Assembly: GCF_021431965.1 (NCBI RefSeq)
Contig: NZ_CP090370.1
Location: 1,302,001-1,366,000 of the forward strand
Length of the DNA stretch: 64,000 bases
Direction: 5' to 3'
Source of the DNA: Erythrobacter sp. SDW2
GTDB lineage: Bacteria > Pseudomonadota > Alphaproteobacteria > Sphingomonadales > Sphingomonadaceae
Part shown: positions 41,848-50,503 of the stretch, piece after piece
How positions within the stretch are numbered: the stretch's first letter is position 1
Layout: every line of letters begins with the position of its first letter
Program-made: the position numbers and the translations under genes
The notes under the pieces: model-generated
The model's database searches: none
What the model was told of the DNA's origin: nothing
The model's input: only the letters and a program-made list of their open reading frames with translations

Positions 41848-42188
41848 AGATACGCCTCAGAATCCATTCGATCAATAATCGCAATTACCTCTTTTGGATC
41901 ACCATGAACAATGACGTCAATAGCACGCCGATCTTCGAGTTGTGGATGAGGCTGATAAAGCCAGATACGAACTTCCGAGGGGTTGTAATACTGATCCAAA
42001 CGACCGACGATATAATGAAGAGTCGCCAAGAGAAGTTGAGTTTTAGGCTGAGGAGAATAATCTCCTGATTTCCAGCGATGGACAGTTGCAGAAGATACAT
42101 CAGTAAAATTTGCAATATCAACGCCTTTTAGCCCCCCATGTTCTTGGAGGTTATCTATAAAGTTCGCGAAAGTTGATGCCATTTTCAT
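41844..42188 (-). CDS. Xre/MbcA/ParS-type antitoxin partner of the RES toxin
   Basis: 114 residues. An HTH (LKGVDIANFTDVSSATVHRW, then KSGDYSPQPKTQLLL) is followed by the toxin-binding tail of the DUF2384 type (YYNPSEVRIWLYQPHPQLED, RAIDVIVHGDPKEVIAIIDRM). In known RES-Xre pairs the tail blocks the NAD+ site and the HTH represses the operon. Start ATG at 42188, overlapping the stop of the 447-residue gene by four bases; its own stop overlaps the toxin start by four. Order antitoxin then toxin is canonical; a third upstream gene is not. Confidence 0.87.
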   Translation of the reverse strand: MKMASTFANFIDNLQEHGGLKGVDIANFTDVSSATVHRWKSGDYSPQPKTQLLLATLHYIVGRLDQYYNPSEVRIWLYQPHPQLEDRRAIDVIVHGDPKEVIAIIDRMDSEAYL

Positions 42189-43528
42189 CGCCCCCCGCGG
42201 CTGATTCTCTTGGTAAATGCCGCCTCTGGGGCACGGGCAACCACAAGTCCACGGACCTTGTTTAGATTTTCTAATGTAGAGCGCATCTTTTCCAATTTCT
42301 CTGAGTGCTTTTCTAGACGTGCCACGAGTGACTCGTGTGCTTGCTCAAGAGTTTGATCCTTCCTCGGCTTTAGGTGGTCGACCACGGGGTTTAGGCCTTT
42401 TACCTGACGGGCATGTCGATCCAAGTCAGCAAGCTCACCTTCAATAAAAGCTTGAGGGCGCATCAGATCTGGAATTGAATTAATTGCGTCTAACTTCTTC
42501 AGTTCCTGTCTAATTGAATGCCTCCGAGAATTTGCAATCATAGCATTGAGATCACGACAGCAGTTCGGGTCTCGGCATACGATCAAACTTCTTCCACCCT
42601 TTGCTTTCGCCAATGCTGTGAGTTCTGGTACTGTGAACGATCGGTCTAGATCAGAAATGTAGACCCGCTTTGTGTTTCCGCCGCGTTTCTCTCCATCGTC
42701 GTCACTTTTTGCGCGGAGCCATGCACCTCCATCGAAACGCGAGTGCTCATCAACTCCATGTGCGATTCCGCTGACCGAGCCGAAGGCGAGGAGCGCCCTG
42801 CTAACCATGCCACCAACATGATCGAGTATGACCGGATGTCCAAAGTTATGGAAACGATCTAGGACCCCAATCAAAGCTCGAACAGCAGTTGGTGTTGCGT
42901 CGGTTCCGAATCCGGATAAGCGAATGTGAATGTTATCAAAGGGAAGCTCTGCGATGTGAGAAATGAGAGCCTCGCGAACGGCTTCATCCCGCAACTTCGT
43001 TTGGTCGATGATCAAAAGATAGTCGATCGCTACGTGTTGTCCTCCAGCAATATCAAGCTCTTGGCGCAACATCGAGCAAAGCATTACATCGGTCTGAAGC
43101 CAGGGATCGAGAACCCCAGCTTTAAGATAGTGAGAAGGCGAGAGAACCCTATCGAAGCCATTCTCTATAGCTTCCTCAGCTATTTGACGCACGAATTGCC
43201 TCGAGAAATCAGATGTGAAATCAGAGGGTTTCATCAAATGACCCTTCGCCCAAGGCGTCCTAGATGCCCAGCCTTCAAATTTGCCTACTGCGCCCAATTC
43301 TCCAGTTTTCGTATCAAGTGTAAGCTCTACGTTATCGTCGCGTAGTGTTTTCGCAAATTCAACTTGGTGACGCAGCCTAGAAGCATCAAACACAGCTCTA
43401 GCTATTGGGAGCGCACCTTCAGCATACAGCTGCGCTACCTGCGCGTGGTTTGCTTCTCCTACCCTCAAAAATAGGTCTGCAGGAGTTTTTCGTCCGGTGG
43501 AGCCGGGCATCGGTATGACATTGCTCAT
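42185..43528 (-). CDS. Unassigned 447-residue protein heading the RES/Xre operon
   Basis: First gene of the operon, with four-base overlap to the antitoxin. Residues 1-95 are a charged head. Residues 100-320 alternate helices and strands in a TIM-barrel-like manner: VAIDYLLIIDQTKL, NIHIRLSGFG, GHPVILDHVGGMVSRALLAF, then GIAHGVDEHSRFDGGAW. A cysteine cluster CRDPNCC (318-324) with His337 could bind zinc, recalling but not matching the metal site of tRNA-guanine transglycosylases. The last 55 residues contain a coiled coil (EKHSEKLEKMRSTLENLNKV). No family assigned. Low GC (26 of 60 bases at 42001-42060) and codon use unlike the host point to acquisition. It may be a third toxin-antitoxin component or a separate effector. 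Confidence 0.8.
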   Translation of the reverse strand: MSNVIPMPGSTGRKTPADLFLRVGEANHAQVAQLYAEGALPIARAVFDASRLRHQVEFAKTLRDDNVELTLDTKTGELGAVGKFEGWASRTPWAKGHLMKPSDFTSDFSRQFVRQIAEEAIENGFDRVLSPSHYLKAGVLDPWLQTDVMLCSMLRQELDIAGGQHVAIDYLLIIDQTKLRDEAVREALISHIAELPFDNIHIRLSGFGTDATPTAVRALIGVLDRFHNFGHPVILDHVGGMVSRALLAFGSVSGIAHGVDEHSRFDGGAWLRAKSDDDGEKRGGNTKRVYISDLDRSFTVPELTALAKAKGGRSLIVCRDPNCCRDLNAMIANSRRHSIRQELKKLDAINSIPDLMRPQAFIEGELADLDRHARQVKGLNPVVDHLKPRKDQTLEQAHESLVARLEKHSEKLEKMRSTLENLNKVRGLVVARAPEAAFTKRISRGGR

Positions 43529-43536
43529 GGCCCCTT

Positions 43537-43563
43537 ATTGCATAAACTTTCCACAAATGCAAT
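43537..43563 (-). promoter_or_regulatory. Inverted repeat in front of the RES operon
   Basis: ATTGCAT (43537-43543) and its exact complement ATGCAAT (43557-43563), centres 20 bases apart, starting nine bases upstream of the operon ATG at 43528. The AT-rich setting contains promoter-like hexamers. Two helical turns between half-sites suits a dimeric or paired HTH protein, so the antitoxin is the natural candidate. Inference. Confidence 0.5.
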
Positions 43564-43603
43564 CTATGAAAATGTAATGCGAAAATGTTGGGTTGTCCGA
43601 CCC

Positions 43604-44221
43604 TCACCCCCCAAACACATCCCGCAACCCCTCCGGGTCGCACTCCTCCCGCAGCCGCCGCAGGGCTTCCTCCACCTCCAGCGTGAAGCTCCGCGTCAGG
43701 CCGTCGCCGCCGGTCGGGCGGGCGCCCAGGCCTTGCGCGAAGGCGATGGCGGTGCGGTTTTCGCTCAGCGTGTCGACGTGGAATTCGGCGATGCCCTCGG
43801 CCTGCGCCTCCAGCAGCAGGGTGGCGGTGAGCAGGCGACCCACGCCCTTGTGGTGCCAGGCGTCGAGCACGGCGACGCTGAACTCGGCGCATTCCGGGTC
43901 GTCCTCGGTGCGGAAGGCGTGGACCGCGCCGATCGCCTGGCCCTGGCAGCGGGGCCGCTCCCCCGCCGCGTGGTCGCTGGCGATGGCCCCCCAGGCGAGG
44001 TGCGTGTCGCCGTCGACGTCGAGCAGCCGCTCGATCACCCAGTCGGGCGGGGTCTTCATGCCGCTGAAGAACCGCAGATAGCGCGACTGGGGCGACATCT
44101 GCGCAATCCCCTCGCGCATCAGCGCCCCGTCCTCCGGCGTGATCCGGCGCAGGCACACCGGCTGCCCGTCCGCCAGCGCGGTGTGGATGACCGGGGGGAG
44201 GGGCGGGGTGCTCGCGATCAT
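43604..44221 (-). CDS. GNAT family N-acetyltransferase
   Basis: 205 residues. The N-terminal RRITPEDGALMREGIAQMSPQSRYLRFF segment (two-part motif seen at residues 25-52) and the acetyl-CoA loop AVLDAWHHKGVGRLLTATLL with its R/Q-x-x-G-x-G/A-like pattern identify a GNAT domain; ENRTAIAFAQGLG completes it. The opening is typical of the GNAT domains associated with Pat-like protein acetyltransferases, but here it stands alone. ATG at 44221. GC-rich host-like codon use, so it lies outside the acquired segment, 75 bases from it. Confidence 0.87.
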   Translation of the reverse strand: MIASTPPLPPVIHTALADGQPVCLRRITPEDGALMREGIAQMSPQSRYLRFFSGMKTPPDWVIERLLDVDGDTHLAWGAIASDHAAGERPRCQGQAIGAVHAFRTEDDPECAEFSVAVLDAWHHKGVGRLLTATLLLEAQAEGIAEFHVDTLSENRTAIAFAQGLGARPTGGDGLTRSFTLEVEEALRRLREECDPEGLRDVFGG

Positions 44222-44289
44222 ACTGTGGGGTGGGGTATAGCATGGAGTTTGCCAGAAGGCGTTGCGCTTTTGGCTTGAGTTTTTGTGTT

Positions 44290-44395
44290 CCGCACGCCCT
44301 CCGGCGTGCGATTTCCTCGCTCAAGGGGCCTGCGGCCCAATCGCTGCGGGCGCCCGGTCGGGCTTGCGGTCGGCTGGTCGCCGACCGTGCTCCGC
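44290..44395. repeat. Structured repeat with covarying hairpins (family A, copy 2)
   Basis: CGCACGCC-CTCC-GGCGTGCG, then ATTTCCTCGCTCA, then GGGCC-TGC-GGCCC and the conserved CTGCGGGCGCCCGGTCGGGC, followed by a further GGTCGGC-TGGTC-GCCGACC hairpin. Direct copy of 40292-40392, about 4 kb away. Confidence 0.8.
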
Positions 44396-44603
44396 CACCC
44401 GGCCAAGTGTGTCGTTCGTGGCGGGCCTTGAGGTCTGTTGGAATGCTTGACCGCGCGCCGATTCTCCACTAAGGGCGCCGCCAACCGGGGCAGGCCTTGT
44501 GTCTTCGTCGGTCAATAGAGCTGAACATTGCCGGTCAGTCCCGGGGGCCAGTCGCTGTTGCGGCGTGGCTCTTTTCTATTGGGGTTCGACCTGGTCCGTG
44601 AGC

Positions 44604-44732
44604 GATCCCAGCTTTCGCTGGGATGACGGATTGGGGTGAAACTTTGGGGCAGCCGTCAAAGTAACCCGGTGGCCGTGTGGCGGTTGGGTGGAGTGATTCA
44701 GTTTGGCGTCATCCCGGCGAAAGCCGGGATCT
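44604..44732. repeat. Inverted pair of family B half-elements before rpsL
   Basis: GATCCCAGCTTTCGCTGGGA at 44604-44623, continuing TGACGG, and the opposite-facing CGTCATCCCGGCGAAAGCCG at 44707 onward, each with its own hairpin. They sit in the 650-base gap between the GNAT gene and rpsL (44222-44873), which otherwise holds family A copy 2 and, near its end, the rpsL leader. No gene is seen in the gap. Confidence 0.7.
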
Positions 44733-44873
44733 CGTGCCGCAAGCACCGCGCTTGCGGAGAGCGGTCCCAGCTTTTCCCTGCCTTCGCAGGGACAGGCGCT
44801 GGGCCGACGGCGAACTTCTTCTCTCCTCCCTTCTGCCGCTAGTCGCCGCCACAACACGGTGAAGAGAGAACTC

Positions 44874-45245
44874 ATGCCGACGATCAACCAGCTGGTCCGC
44901 AAGGGCCGCGTTCCGCAGAAGGCCAAGTCCAAGGTCCCTGCGATGGAGCAGAACCCGCAGAAGCGCGGCGTCTGCACCCGCGTCTACACCACGACGCCGA
45001 AGAAGCCGAACTCCGCTCTGCGCAAGGTCGCCAAGGTGCGCCTGACCAACCAGCGCGAAGTCATCTCCTACATCCCGGGCGAAGGCCACAACCTGCAGGA
45101 ACACAGCGTCGTGCTGATCCGCGGCGGCCGTGTGCGCGACTTGCCGGGCGTGCGTTACCACGTCCTGCGCGGCGTGCTCGACACCCAGGGCGTCAAGGAC
45201 CGCAAGCAGAGCCGCTCGAAGTACGGCGCCAAGCGTCCGAAGTGA
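44874..45245 (+). CDS. rpsL: 30S ribosomal protein S12
   Basis: 123 residues, full length. Decoding-centre protein; mutations in it give streptomycin resistance. Opens [12 protein letters not shown] and carries the conserved [19 protein letters not shown] and [17 protein letters not shown] loops. Both streptomycin-related lysines (KPNSA and near PGVRYH) look wild type as far as the aligned motifs show. The ATG at 44874 follows GAAGAGAG. First gene of the str cluster. The 179-base gap to rpsG is unusually long and contains a repeat element. Confidence 0.97.
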   Translation: MPTINQLVRKGRVPQKAKSKVPAMEQNPQKRGVCTRVYTTTPKKPNSALRKVAKVRLTNQREVISYIPGEGHNLQEHSVVLIRGGRVRDLPGVRYHVLRGVLDTQGVKDRKQSRSKYGAKRPK

Positions 45246-45273
45246 TTTCGCGCCGGCCTCGCCTTGCAGCACC

Positions 45274-45383
45274 CGTCATCCCAGCGAAAGCTGGGACCGC
45301 GTGCCCCCAGGTCGAACGCCGGATGGGAAGTTTTTGAGACCGAGCGCCAGTGGCCAACGATCCCAGCTTTTGCGGGGATGACG
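45274..45383. repeat. MITE-like element inside the str operon
   Basis: About 110 bases between rpsL and rpsG. The left end CGTCATCCCAGCGAAAGCTG and the right end, read backward, CGTCATCCCCGCAAAAGCTG form imperfect terminal inverted repeats of about 24 bases; each end also folds on itself. It belongs to the family B sequences. Both flanking genes are intact. Confidence 0.75.
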
Positions 45384-45424
45384 TTTCAAGAGGTCGCTAC
45401 GCTCCCGAGTCTGGAGTTTTAAGA

Positions 45425-45895
45425 ATGTCACGTCGTCGTCGTCCCGAGAAGCGGGAAATCCTGCCTGATCCCAAGTTCGGTGATCAGGTCCTGTCGAAGT
45501 TCATGAACAACCTGATGCTCGACGGCAAGAAAGCCGTCGCCGAAGGGATCGTCTACACCGCGCTCGACACGGTCGAAGCCAAGGCCAAGGCGAACCCGAT
45601 CGAGCTGTTCCACACCGCGCTCGACAACATCAAGCCGCAGGTCGAGGTGCGCAGCCGCCGCGTCGGCGGTGCGACCTACCAGGTACCGGTCGAGGTCCGT
45701 CCCGAGCGTGCCCAGGCGCTGGCCATCCGCTGGATGATCACCGCCGCCCGTGCGCGCTCGGAAACCACCATGGCGGCCCGCCTCTCGGGCGAGCTCATGG
45801 ATGCGGCCAACAACCGCGGCAACGCGGTCAAGAAGCGCGAAGACACGCACCGGATGGCCGAAGCCAACCGCGCCTTCTCGCATTATCGCTGGTAA
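45425..45895 (+). CDS. rpsG: 30S ribosomal protein S7
   Basis: 156 residues, full length. Primary 16S rRNA binder that nucleates head assembly and lines the E site. [36 protein letters not shown] and the [20 protein letters not shown] segment are conserved. The ATG at 45425 is preceded by GGAGTTTTAAG. Second gene of the str cluster; 128 bases to fusA include a CCCCGTTC/GAACGGGG repeat. Confidence 0.97.
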   Translation: MSRRRRPEKREILPDPKFGDQVLSKFMNNLMLDGKKAVAEGIVYTALDTVEAKAKANPIELFHTALDNIKPQVEVRSRRVGGATYQVPVEVRPERAQALAIRWMITAARARSETTMAARLSGELMDAANNRGNAVKKREDTHRMAEANRAFSHYRW

Positions 45896-45907
45896 GGGTG
45901 TGCAACT

Positions 45908-45944
45908 CCCCGTTCGTGCTGAGCTTGTCGAAGTATGAACGGGG
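45908..45944. repeat. Inverted repeat with the CTGAGCTTGTCGAAG core, rpsG-fusA gap
   Basis: CCCCGTTC at 45908-45915 and GAACGGGG at 45937-45944 enclose GTGCTGAGCTTGTCGAAGTA. A related fragment, CTTCGACGGGCTCAGGACAA, occurs at 56032-56051 after rpsQ in the opposite sense. The core is a widespread short interspersed sequence in this bacterial group (established from general familiarity, not searched). Confidence 0.65.
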
Positions 45945-46023
45945 CTGGGGCAGACTTTAAGTAGTCACACTCGTCACTATATGGGGCGCAACCCAGTCCG
46001 CCCCCACATTCGAGGAATTCCAC

Positions 46024-48156
46024 ATGGCCCGCGAGTATCCGCTGGAGCGTTACCGCAATATCGGCATCATGGCCCACATCGATGCCGGCAAGACCACCAC
46101 CACCGAACGCATCCTCTACTACACCGGCAAGTCCTACAAGATCGGCGAAGTCCATGACGGCGCCGCCACCATGGACTGGATGGAGCAGGAGCAGGAGCGA
46201 GGGATTACAATCACTTCCGCCGCGACCACGACCTTCTGGACCGCCGAGGATCCGACCATGGATCCCCGCTCGAACCCGGAAGACCTGCGTGCGAACCAGC
46301 CCAAGCACCGCATCAACATCATCGACACCCCCGGCCACGTCGACTTCACCATCGAAGTCGAACGCTCGCTGCGCGTGCTCGACGGTGCCGTCGCCGTGTT
46401 TGACGGCGTCGCCGGCGTCGAACCGCAGTCCGAAACCGTGTGGCGCCAGGCCGACAAGTACGGCGTTCCGCGGATGTGCTTCATTAATAAACTGGATCGC
46501 ACCGGAGCCGACTTCTACTACTGCGTCCAGTCGATCATCGACCGCCTCGGCGCGGTGCCGCTGGTGCTCTATCTCCCGATCGGCGCTGAAAGCGACCTCA
46601 AGGGCGTGGTCGACCTCGTCAACATGCGCGGCATCGTGTGGCAGGCCGAAGACCTGGGCGCGAAGTACGAGTTCATCGACATTCCCGCCGACCTCGCCGA
46701 GAAGGCTGCCGAATATCGCGAAAAGCTGGTCGAAACTGCCGTCGAGCAGGACGACGACGTGATGGAACAGTACCTCGAAGGCAACGAGCCTGACGCGGCG
46801 ACGCTCAAGAAGCTGATCCGCAAGGGCACCATGGCGCGCGACTTCGTGCCCGTGGTGTGCGGTTCGGCGTTCAAGAACAAGGGTGTCCAGCCGCTGCTCG
46901 ACGCCGTTGTCGACTACATGCCGAGCCCGCTCGACGTGCCGGCGATCAAGGGCGTTCTGCCCGACAGCGACGAGGAAGCCGAGCGCCCCTCGAGCGACGA
47001 TGCCCCGTTCTCGGCGCTGGCGTTCAAGATCATGAACGATCCCTTCGTCGGCTCGCTGACCTTCACCCGCATCTATTCGGGCAAGCTCACCAAGGGCCAG
47101 GTCCTGAACTCGGTGAAGGACAAGAAGGAAAAGATCGGCCGCATGCTGCTGATGCACTCGAACAACCGCGAGGACATCGAAGAGGCATTCGCCGGCGACA
47201 TCGTCGCGCTGGCAGGCATGAAGGACACCACCACCGGTGACACCCTGTGCGATCCGGCCAAGCCGATCATTCTCGAGCGGATGGAATTCCCCGAGCCGGT
47301 GATCGAACTGTCGGTGGAACCGAAGACCAAGGCCGACCAGGAAAAGATGGGCGTTGCGCTCAACCGCTTGGCTGCCGAGGATCCCTCGTTCCGCGTTTCG
47401 ACCGACCACGAATCGGGCCAGACGATCATCAAGGGCATGGGCGAACTGCACCTCGACATCCTCGTCGATCGCATGAAGCGCGAGTTCAAGGTCGAAGCCA
47501 ACGTCGGTGCGCCGCAGGTGGCCTACCGCGAGTATCTCGCGCGTCCGGTCGAAGTCGATTACACCCACAAGAAGCAGTCGGGCGGCTCGGGCCAGTTCGG
47601 CCGCGTCAAGGTCAAGGTCGCCCCGGGCGAGCGTGGCCAGGGCTTCGTCTTCGAAGACAACATCAAGGGCGGCAACATCCCCAAGGAGTACATCCCGGCG
47701 ATCGAAAAGGGTTTCCGCGAGCAGGCCGAAAGCGGCTATCTCGTCGGCTTCCCGATCATCGACTTCACCGTGGAACTATATGACGGTGCCTACCATGACG
47801 TCGACTCGAGCGCGATTGCGTTCGAAATCGCCGGTCGCGGAGCGATGCGCGAAGTGGCCGAGAAATCAGGCATCAAGCTGCTTGAGCCGATCATGAAGGT
47901 CGAAGTGGTGACCCCCGAGGATTATCTCGGCGACGTCATCGGCGACATCAACAGCCGTCGCGGCCAGATCCAGGGCACCGACACGCGCGGTAACGCCCAG
48001 GCCGTCGAGGCCATGGTGCCGCTCGCCAACATGTTCGGCTACGTCAACGAACTGCGCTCGTTCACCCAGGGCCGCGCCCAGTACACGATGCAGTTCAGCC
48101 ATTACGACGAAGTCCCGGCAAACGTCGCGGCCGAAGTCAAGGAGAAGCTTGCCTAA
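46024..48156 (+). CDS. fusA: Translation elongation factor G
   Basis: 710 residues. Ribosomal translocase GTPase. The G1 loop [16 protein letters not shown]3 [17 protein letters not shown] and G4 region [13 protein letters not shown] are clear; domains III-V continue with [19 protein letters not shown] and [20 protein letters not shown]-like ending (here [20 protein letters not shown]). Slightly longer than the E. coli protein because of an insert after G2 ([20 protein letters not shown]). ATG at 46024 in the frame with GAGGAATTCC upstream. Confidence 0.97.
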   Translation: MAREYPLERYRNIGIMAHIDAGKTTTTERILYYTGKSYKIGEVHDGAATMDWMEQEQERGITITSAATTTFWTAEDPTMDPRSNPEDLRANQPKHRINIIDTPGHVDFTIEVERSLRVLDGAVAVFDGVAGVEPQSETVWRQADKYGVPRMCFINKLDRTGADFYYCVQSIIDRLGAVPLVLYLPIGAESDLKGVVDLVNMRGIVWQAEDLGAKYEFIDIPADLAEKAAEYREKLVETAVEQDDDVMEQYLEGNEPDAATLKKLIRKGTMARDFVPVVCGSAFKNKGVQPLLDAVVDYMPSPLDVPAIKGVLPDSDEEAERPSSDDAPFSALAFKIMNDPFVGSLTFTRIYSGKLTKGQVLNSVKDKKEKIGRMLLMHSNNREDIEEAFAGDIVALAGMKDTTTGDTLCDPAKPIILERMEFPEPVIELSVEPKTKADQEKMGVALNRLAAEDPSFRVSTDHESGQTIIKGMGELHLDILVDRMKREFKVEANVGAPQVAYREYLARPVEVDYTHKKQSGGSGQFGRVKVKVAPGERGQGFVFEDNIKGGNIPKEYIPAIEKGFREQAESGYLVGFPIIDFTVELYDGAYHDVDSSAIAFEIAGRGAMREVAEKSGIKLLEPIMKVEVVTPEDYLGDVIGDINSRRGQIQGTDTRGNAQAVEAMVPLANMFGYVNELRSFTQGRAQYTMQFSHYDEVPANVAAEVKEKLA

Positions 48157-48248
48157 GGCGAGCGATACGTCTAGGGGCGGCGCCTGTTTCGGCGGGTGCC
48201 GCACCTCTCCCGCACAGATTCAATTTTCAAGCAGAGGTTATTTGAAAA

Positions 48249-49439
48249 ATGGCTAAGGAAAAATTCGAGCGGAACAAGCCGCACTGCAACGTCGGCACCA
48301 TCGGTCACGTTGACCACGGCAAGACCACGCTGACCGCGGCGATCACCAAGGTGATGGCTGAAACCTACGGCGGTTCGGCCGTTGATTTCGCCAACATCGA
48401 CAAGGCTCCGGAAGAGCGCGAGCGCGGCATCACCATCTCGACCGCACACGTCGAGTACGAAACCGAAGCGCGCCACTACGCCCACGTCGACTGCCCGGGT
48501 CACGCTGACTACGTCAAGAACATGATCACCGGTGCCGCCCAGATGGACGGCGCGATCCTGGTCGTGAACGCTGCCGACGGCCCGATGCCGCAGACCCGCG
48601 AGCACATCCTGCTGTCGCGTCAGGTCGGCGTGCCGGCGCTGGTCGTGTACCTGAACAAGGTCGACCAGGTCGACGACGAAGAGCTGATCGAGCTCGTCGA
48701 AATGGAAATCCGCGAACTGCTCAGCGACTACGACTTCGATGGCGACAACATTCCGATCGTCAAGGGTTCGGCTCTGGCCGCTCTTGAAGGTCGCGACGAC
48801 AACATCGGCAAGGACTCGATCATCGAGCTGATGAAGGCCGTTGACGCCCACATCCCGCAGCCGGAACGTCCGGTCGACAAGCCGTTCCTGATGCCGATCG
48901 AAGACGTGTTCTCGATCTCGGGTCGTGGCACCGTGGTCACCGGTCGCGTCGAATCGGGTATCGTGAACGTTGGCGACGAAGTCGAAATCGTCGGCATCAA
49001 GGACACCCAGAAGACCGTCGTCACCGGCGTCGAGATGTTCCGCAAGCTGCTTGATCGCGGCGAAGCTGGCGACAACATCGGTGCCCTGATCCGCGGCGTC
49101 GCCCGTGAAGCGGTCGAGCGTGGCCAGGTCCTCTGCAAGCCCGGTTCGGTCAAGCCGCACACCGAGTTCAGCGCCGAAGTCTACGTGCTGTCGAAGGACG
49201 AAGGCGGCCGTCACACGCCGTTCTTCGCCAACTACCGCCCGCAGTTCTACTTCCGCACCACCGACGTGACCGGCGAAGTGATCCTTCCCGAAGGCACCGA
49301 AATGGTGATGCCGGGCGATAACGTGTCGATCGGCGTCAAGCTGATCGCCCCGATCGCCATGGACGAAGGCCTTCGCTTCGCTATTCGCGAAGGCGGCCGC
49401 ACCGTCGGCTCGGGCGTCGTTGCCAAGATCACCGTGTGA
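48249..49439 (+). CDS. tuf: Translation elongation factor Tu
   Basis: 396 residues. Delivers aminoacyl-tRNA to the ribosome. G1 [16 protein letters not shown]3 [13 protein letters not shown]4 [20 protein letters not shown] (positions 135-154) and GSALAALEG are all present. Domain II/III segments [18 protein letters not shown] and [10 protein letters not shown] are normal. ATG at 48249, 92 bases after fusA. A strong terminator follows at 49467-49504, so the str operon ends here. Confidence 0.98.
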   Translation: MAKEKFERNKPHCNVGTIGHVDHGKTTLTAAITKVMAETYGGSAVDFANIDKAPEERERGITISTAHVEYETEARHYAHVDCPGHADYVKNMITGAAQMDGAILVVNAADGPMPQTREHILLSRQVGVPALVVYLNKVDQVDDEELIELVEMEIRELLSDYDFDGDNIPIVKGSALAALEGRDDNIGKDSIIELMKAVDAHIPQPERPVDKPFLMPIEDVFSISGRGTVVTGRVESGIVNVGDEVEIVGIKDTQKTVVTGVEMFRKLLDRGEAGDNIGALIRGVAREAVERGQVLCKPGSVKPHTEFSAEVYVLSKDEGGRHTPFFANYRPQFYFRTTDVTGEVILPEGTEMVMPGDNVSIGVKLIAPIAMDEGLRFAIREGGRTVGSGVVAKITV

Positions 49440-49466
49440 TCTGACAACACACGCGCAAGCGATAGA

Positions 49467-49504
49467 AGCACCCTCTCCCGGCAAAGGGAGGGGGTGTTTT
49501 CTTA
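49467..49504 (+). terminator. Rho-independent terminator after tuf
   Basis: CACCCTCTCCC pairs with GGGAGGGGGTG across a short GGCAAA-type loop, followed by TTTTCTT. A clear intrinsic terminator about 28 bases after the tuf stop, separating the str operon from the next gene. Confidence 0.9.
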
Positions 49505-49529
49505 TGGACGCGGGTGGTAGCTGGCAGCC

Positions 49530-50261
49530 ATGAACCTGCTCACCCGCATTTCCGGTCGTCTACAGACCCGTGCCAGCCAGCTTCTGGTCGGGGCAGGGCA
49601 GGCGATTTCGGGCAAGCATCACGGCGATGGCTGGTGCGGCATGACCGCGCTGGGAGCCCGAACCGTGCTCGACATCGGTGCCTGTGGCGGGGAACTGGCA
49701 GAACGCGAATTGCTCGCGGCGTTTCCGCAGGCGCGGATCCATTGTTTCGAACCTCACCCGGTCAGCTTCGCCCGGCTAGAGAAGGTCGCCGCCCGCAACC
49801 TTCGCATCCATGCTCACCATATTGCGCTGGGGGATAGCGAAGGGATGGTGGACATGCAGTTCAACCCGAACTCGCCTTCCTCATCCTCATTGCTGACGCA
49901 AACCGAAGAGAGCGTTGCCCTGTTCCCGGCGCTGGCAGAAACCGTCACGACCCCGGTCCGTCAGCGCAGGCTGGATGAATGGGCGGCAGAGCAGGGTGTG
50001 CCACTACCGGGTCCTTTGGTGATCAAGATGGATGTCCAGGGGTTCGAGGCGCATTTGATCACCGGTGGCCGGGAGACGCTCAGCCAGTCTGCGGGGATCG
50101 TTCTCGAAGTCTGTGTGAGCCCGCTTTACCAGGGGCAGGCCAGTTTCGCAGAGCTTCACGGGCTCCTGACGGACCTCGGTTTTCGCTTTGCCGGGACTCG
50201 CGACCAGTTCTTCGGGCAGCAAGGCGAAGTGATCTATCTGGATGCCTGTTTTCTGCGCTGA
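49530..50261 (+). CDS. FkbM family methyltransferase
   Basis: 243 residues. SAM-dependent methyltransferase fold: TVLDIGACGGELAERELLAA for the SAM loop, FEPHPVSFARLEKVA for the acidic-strand motif, and the FkbM-defining VIKMDVQGFEAHLITGG. FkbM enzymes O-methylate sugars or polyketides; the substrate here is unknown. ATG at 49530. It lies alone between tuf and rpsJ, breaking an arrangement that is normally continuous in bacteria. GC content and codon use look like the host. A hairpin with a T run follows at 50332-50356. Confidence 0.85.
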   Translation: MNLLTRISGRLQTRASQLLVGAGQAISGKHHGDGWCGMTALGARTVLDIGACGGELAERELLAAFPQARIHCFEPHPVSFARLEKVAARNLRIHAHHIALGDSEGMVDMQFNPNSPSSSSLLTQTEESVALFPALAETVTTPVRQRRLDEWAAEQGVPLPGPLVIKMDVQGFEAHLITGGRETLSQSAGIVLEVCVSPLYQGQASFAELHGLLTDLGFRFAGTRDQFFGQQGEVIYLDACFLR

Positions 50262-50331
50262 TCGCGCTGACGCAAAAATGTAGGAATAGGGGCTTGCCCA
50301 GAATCGGTGTTGCCCGTATAGGCGCGCCCAA

Positions 50332-50356
50332 GCCCGCTCCCGAGCGGGCAAAATTT
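50332..50356 (+). terminator. Hairpin with T run between fkbM-like gene and rpsJ
   Basis: GCCCGCTC-CC-GAGCGGGC followed by AAAATTTTTT, an eight-base stem plus T run, 70 bases after the FkbM gene stop. It most simply ends that transcript. A TTGCCC-N17-TATAGG promoter-like pair at 50294-50322 lies just upstream, so an attenuator of an rpsJ leader is an alternative. The remaining gap to rpsJ (50357-50503) holds no gene. Confidence 0.7.
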
Positions 50357-50503
50357 TTTCCAATCCGTCGGTTCGGTTTGGCCCCTCGACAAGAGATCAG
50401 GTCAGGCGGAAGCTATGGATTGGGTGAGATAATTGAAACCGCCGGAACGGCAGGGTGACCTGACGTGCCGGTGATTTTTGGCTCTTTCGCATCGGTGCAG
50501 GTT

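Noticed and set aside
42185-43528. Direct assignment of the 447-residue protein as a tRNA-guanine transglycosylase
   Set aside because: The C-x-C-x2-C then His zinc motif and the catalytic aspartate signatures are not matched. Only a loose resemblance in layout exists.
50294-50349. A confirmed promoter plus attenuator for the S10 operon
   Set aside because: The promoter-like pair would start transcription almost inside the hairpin, too close for attenuation. A simple terminator for the preceding gene is more likely, so no promoter feature is claimed.
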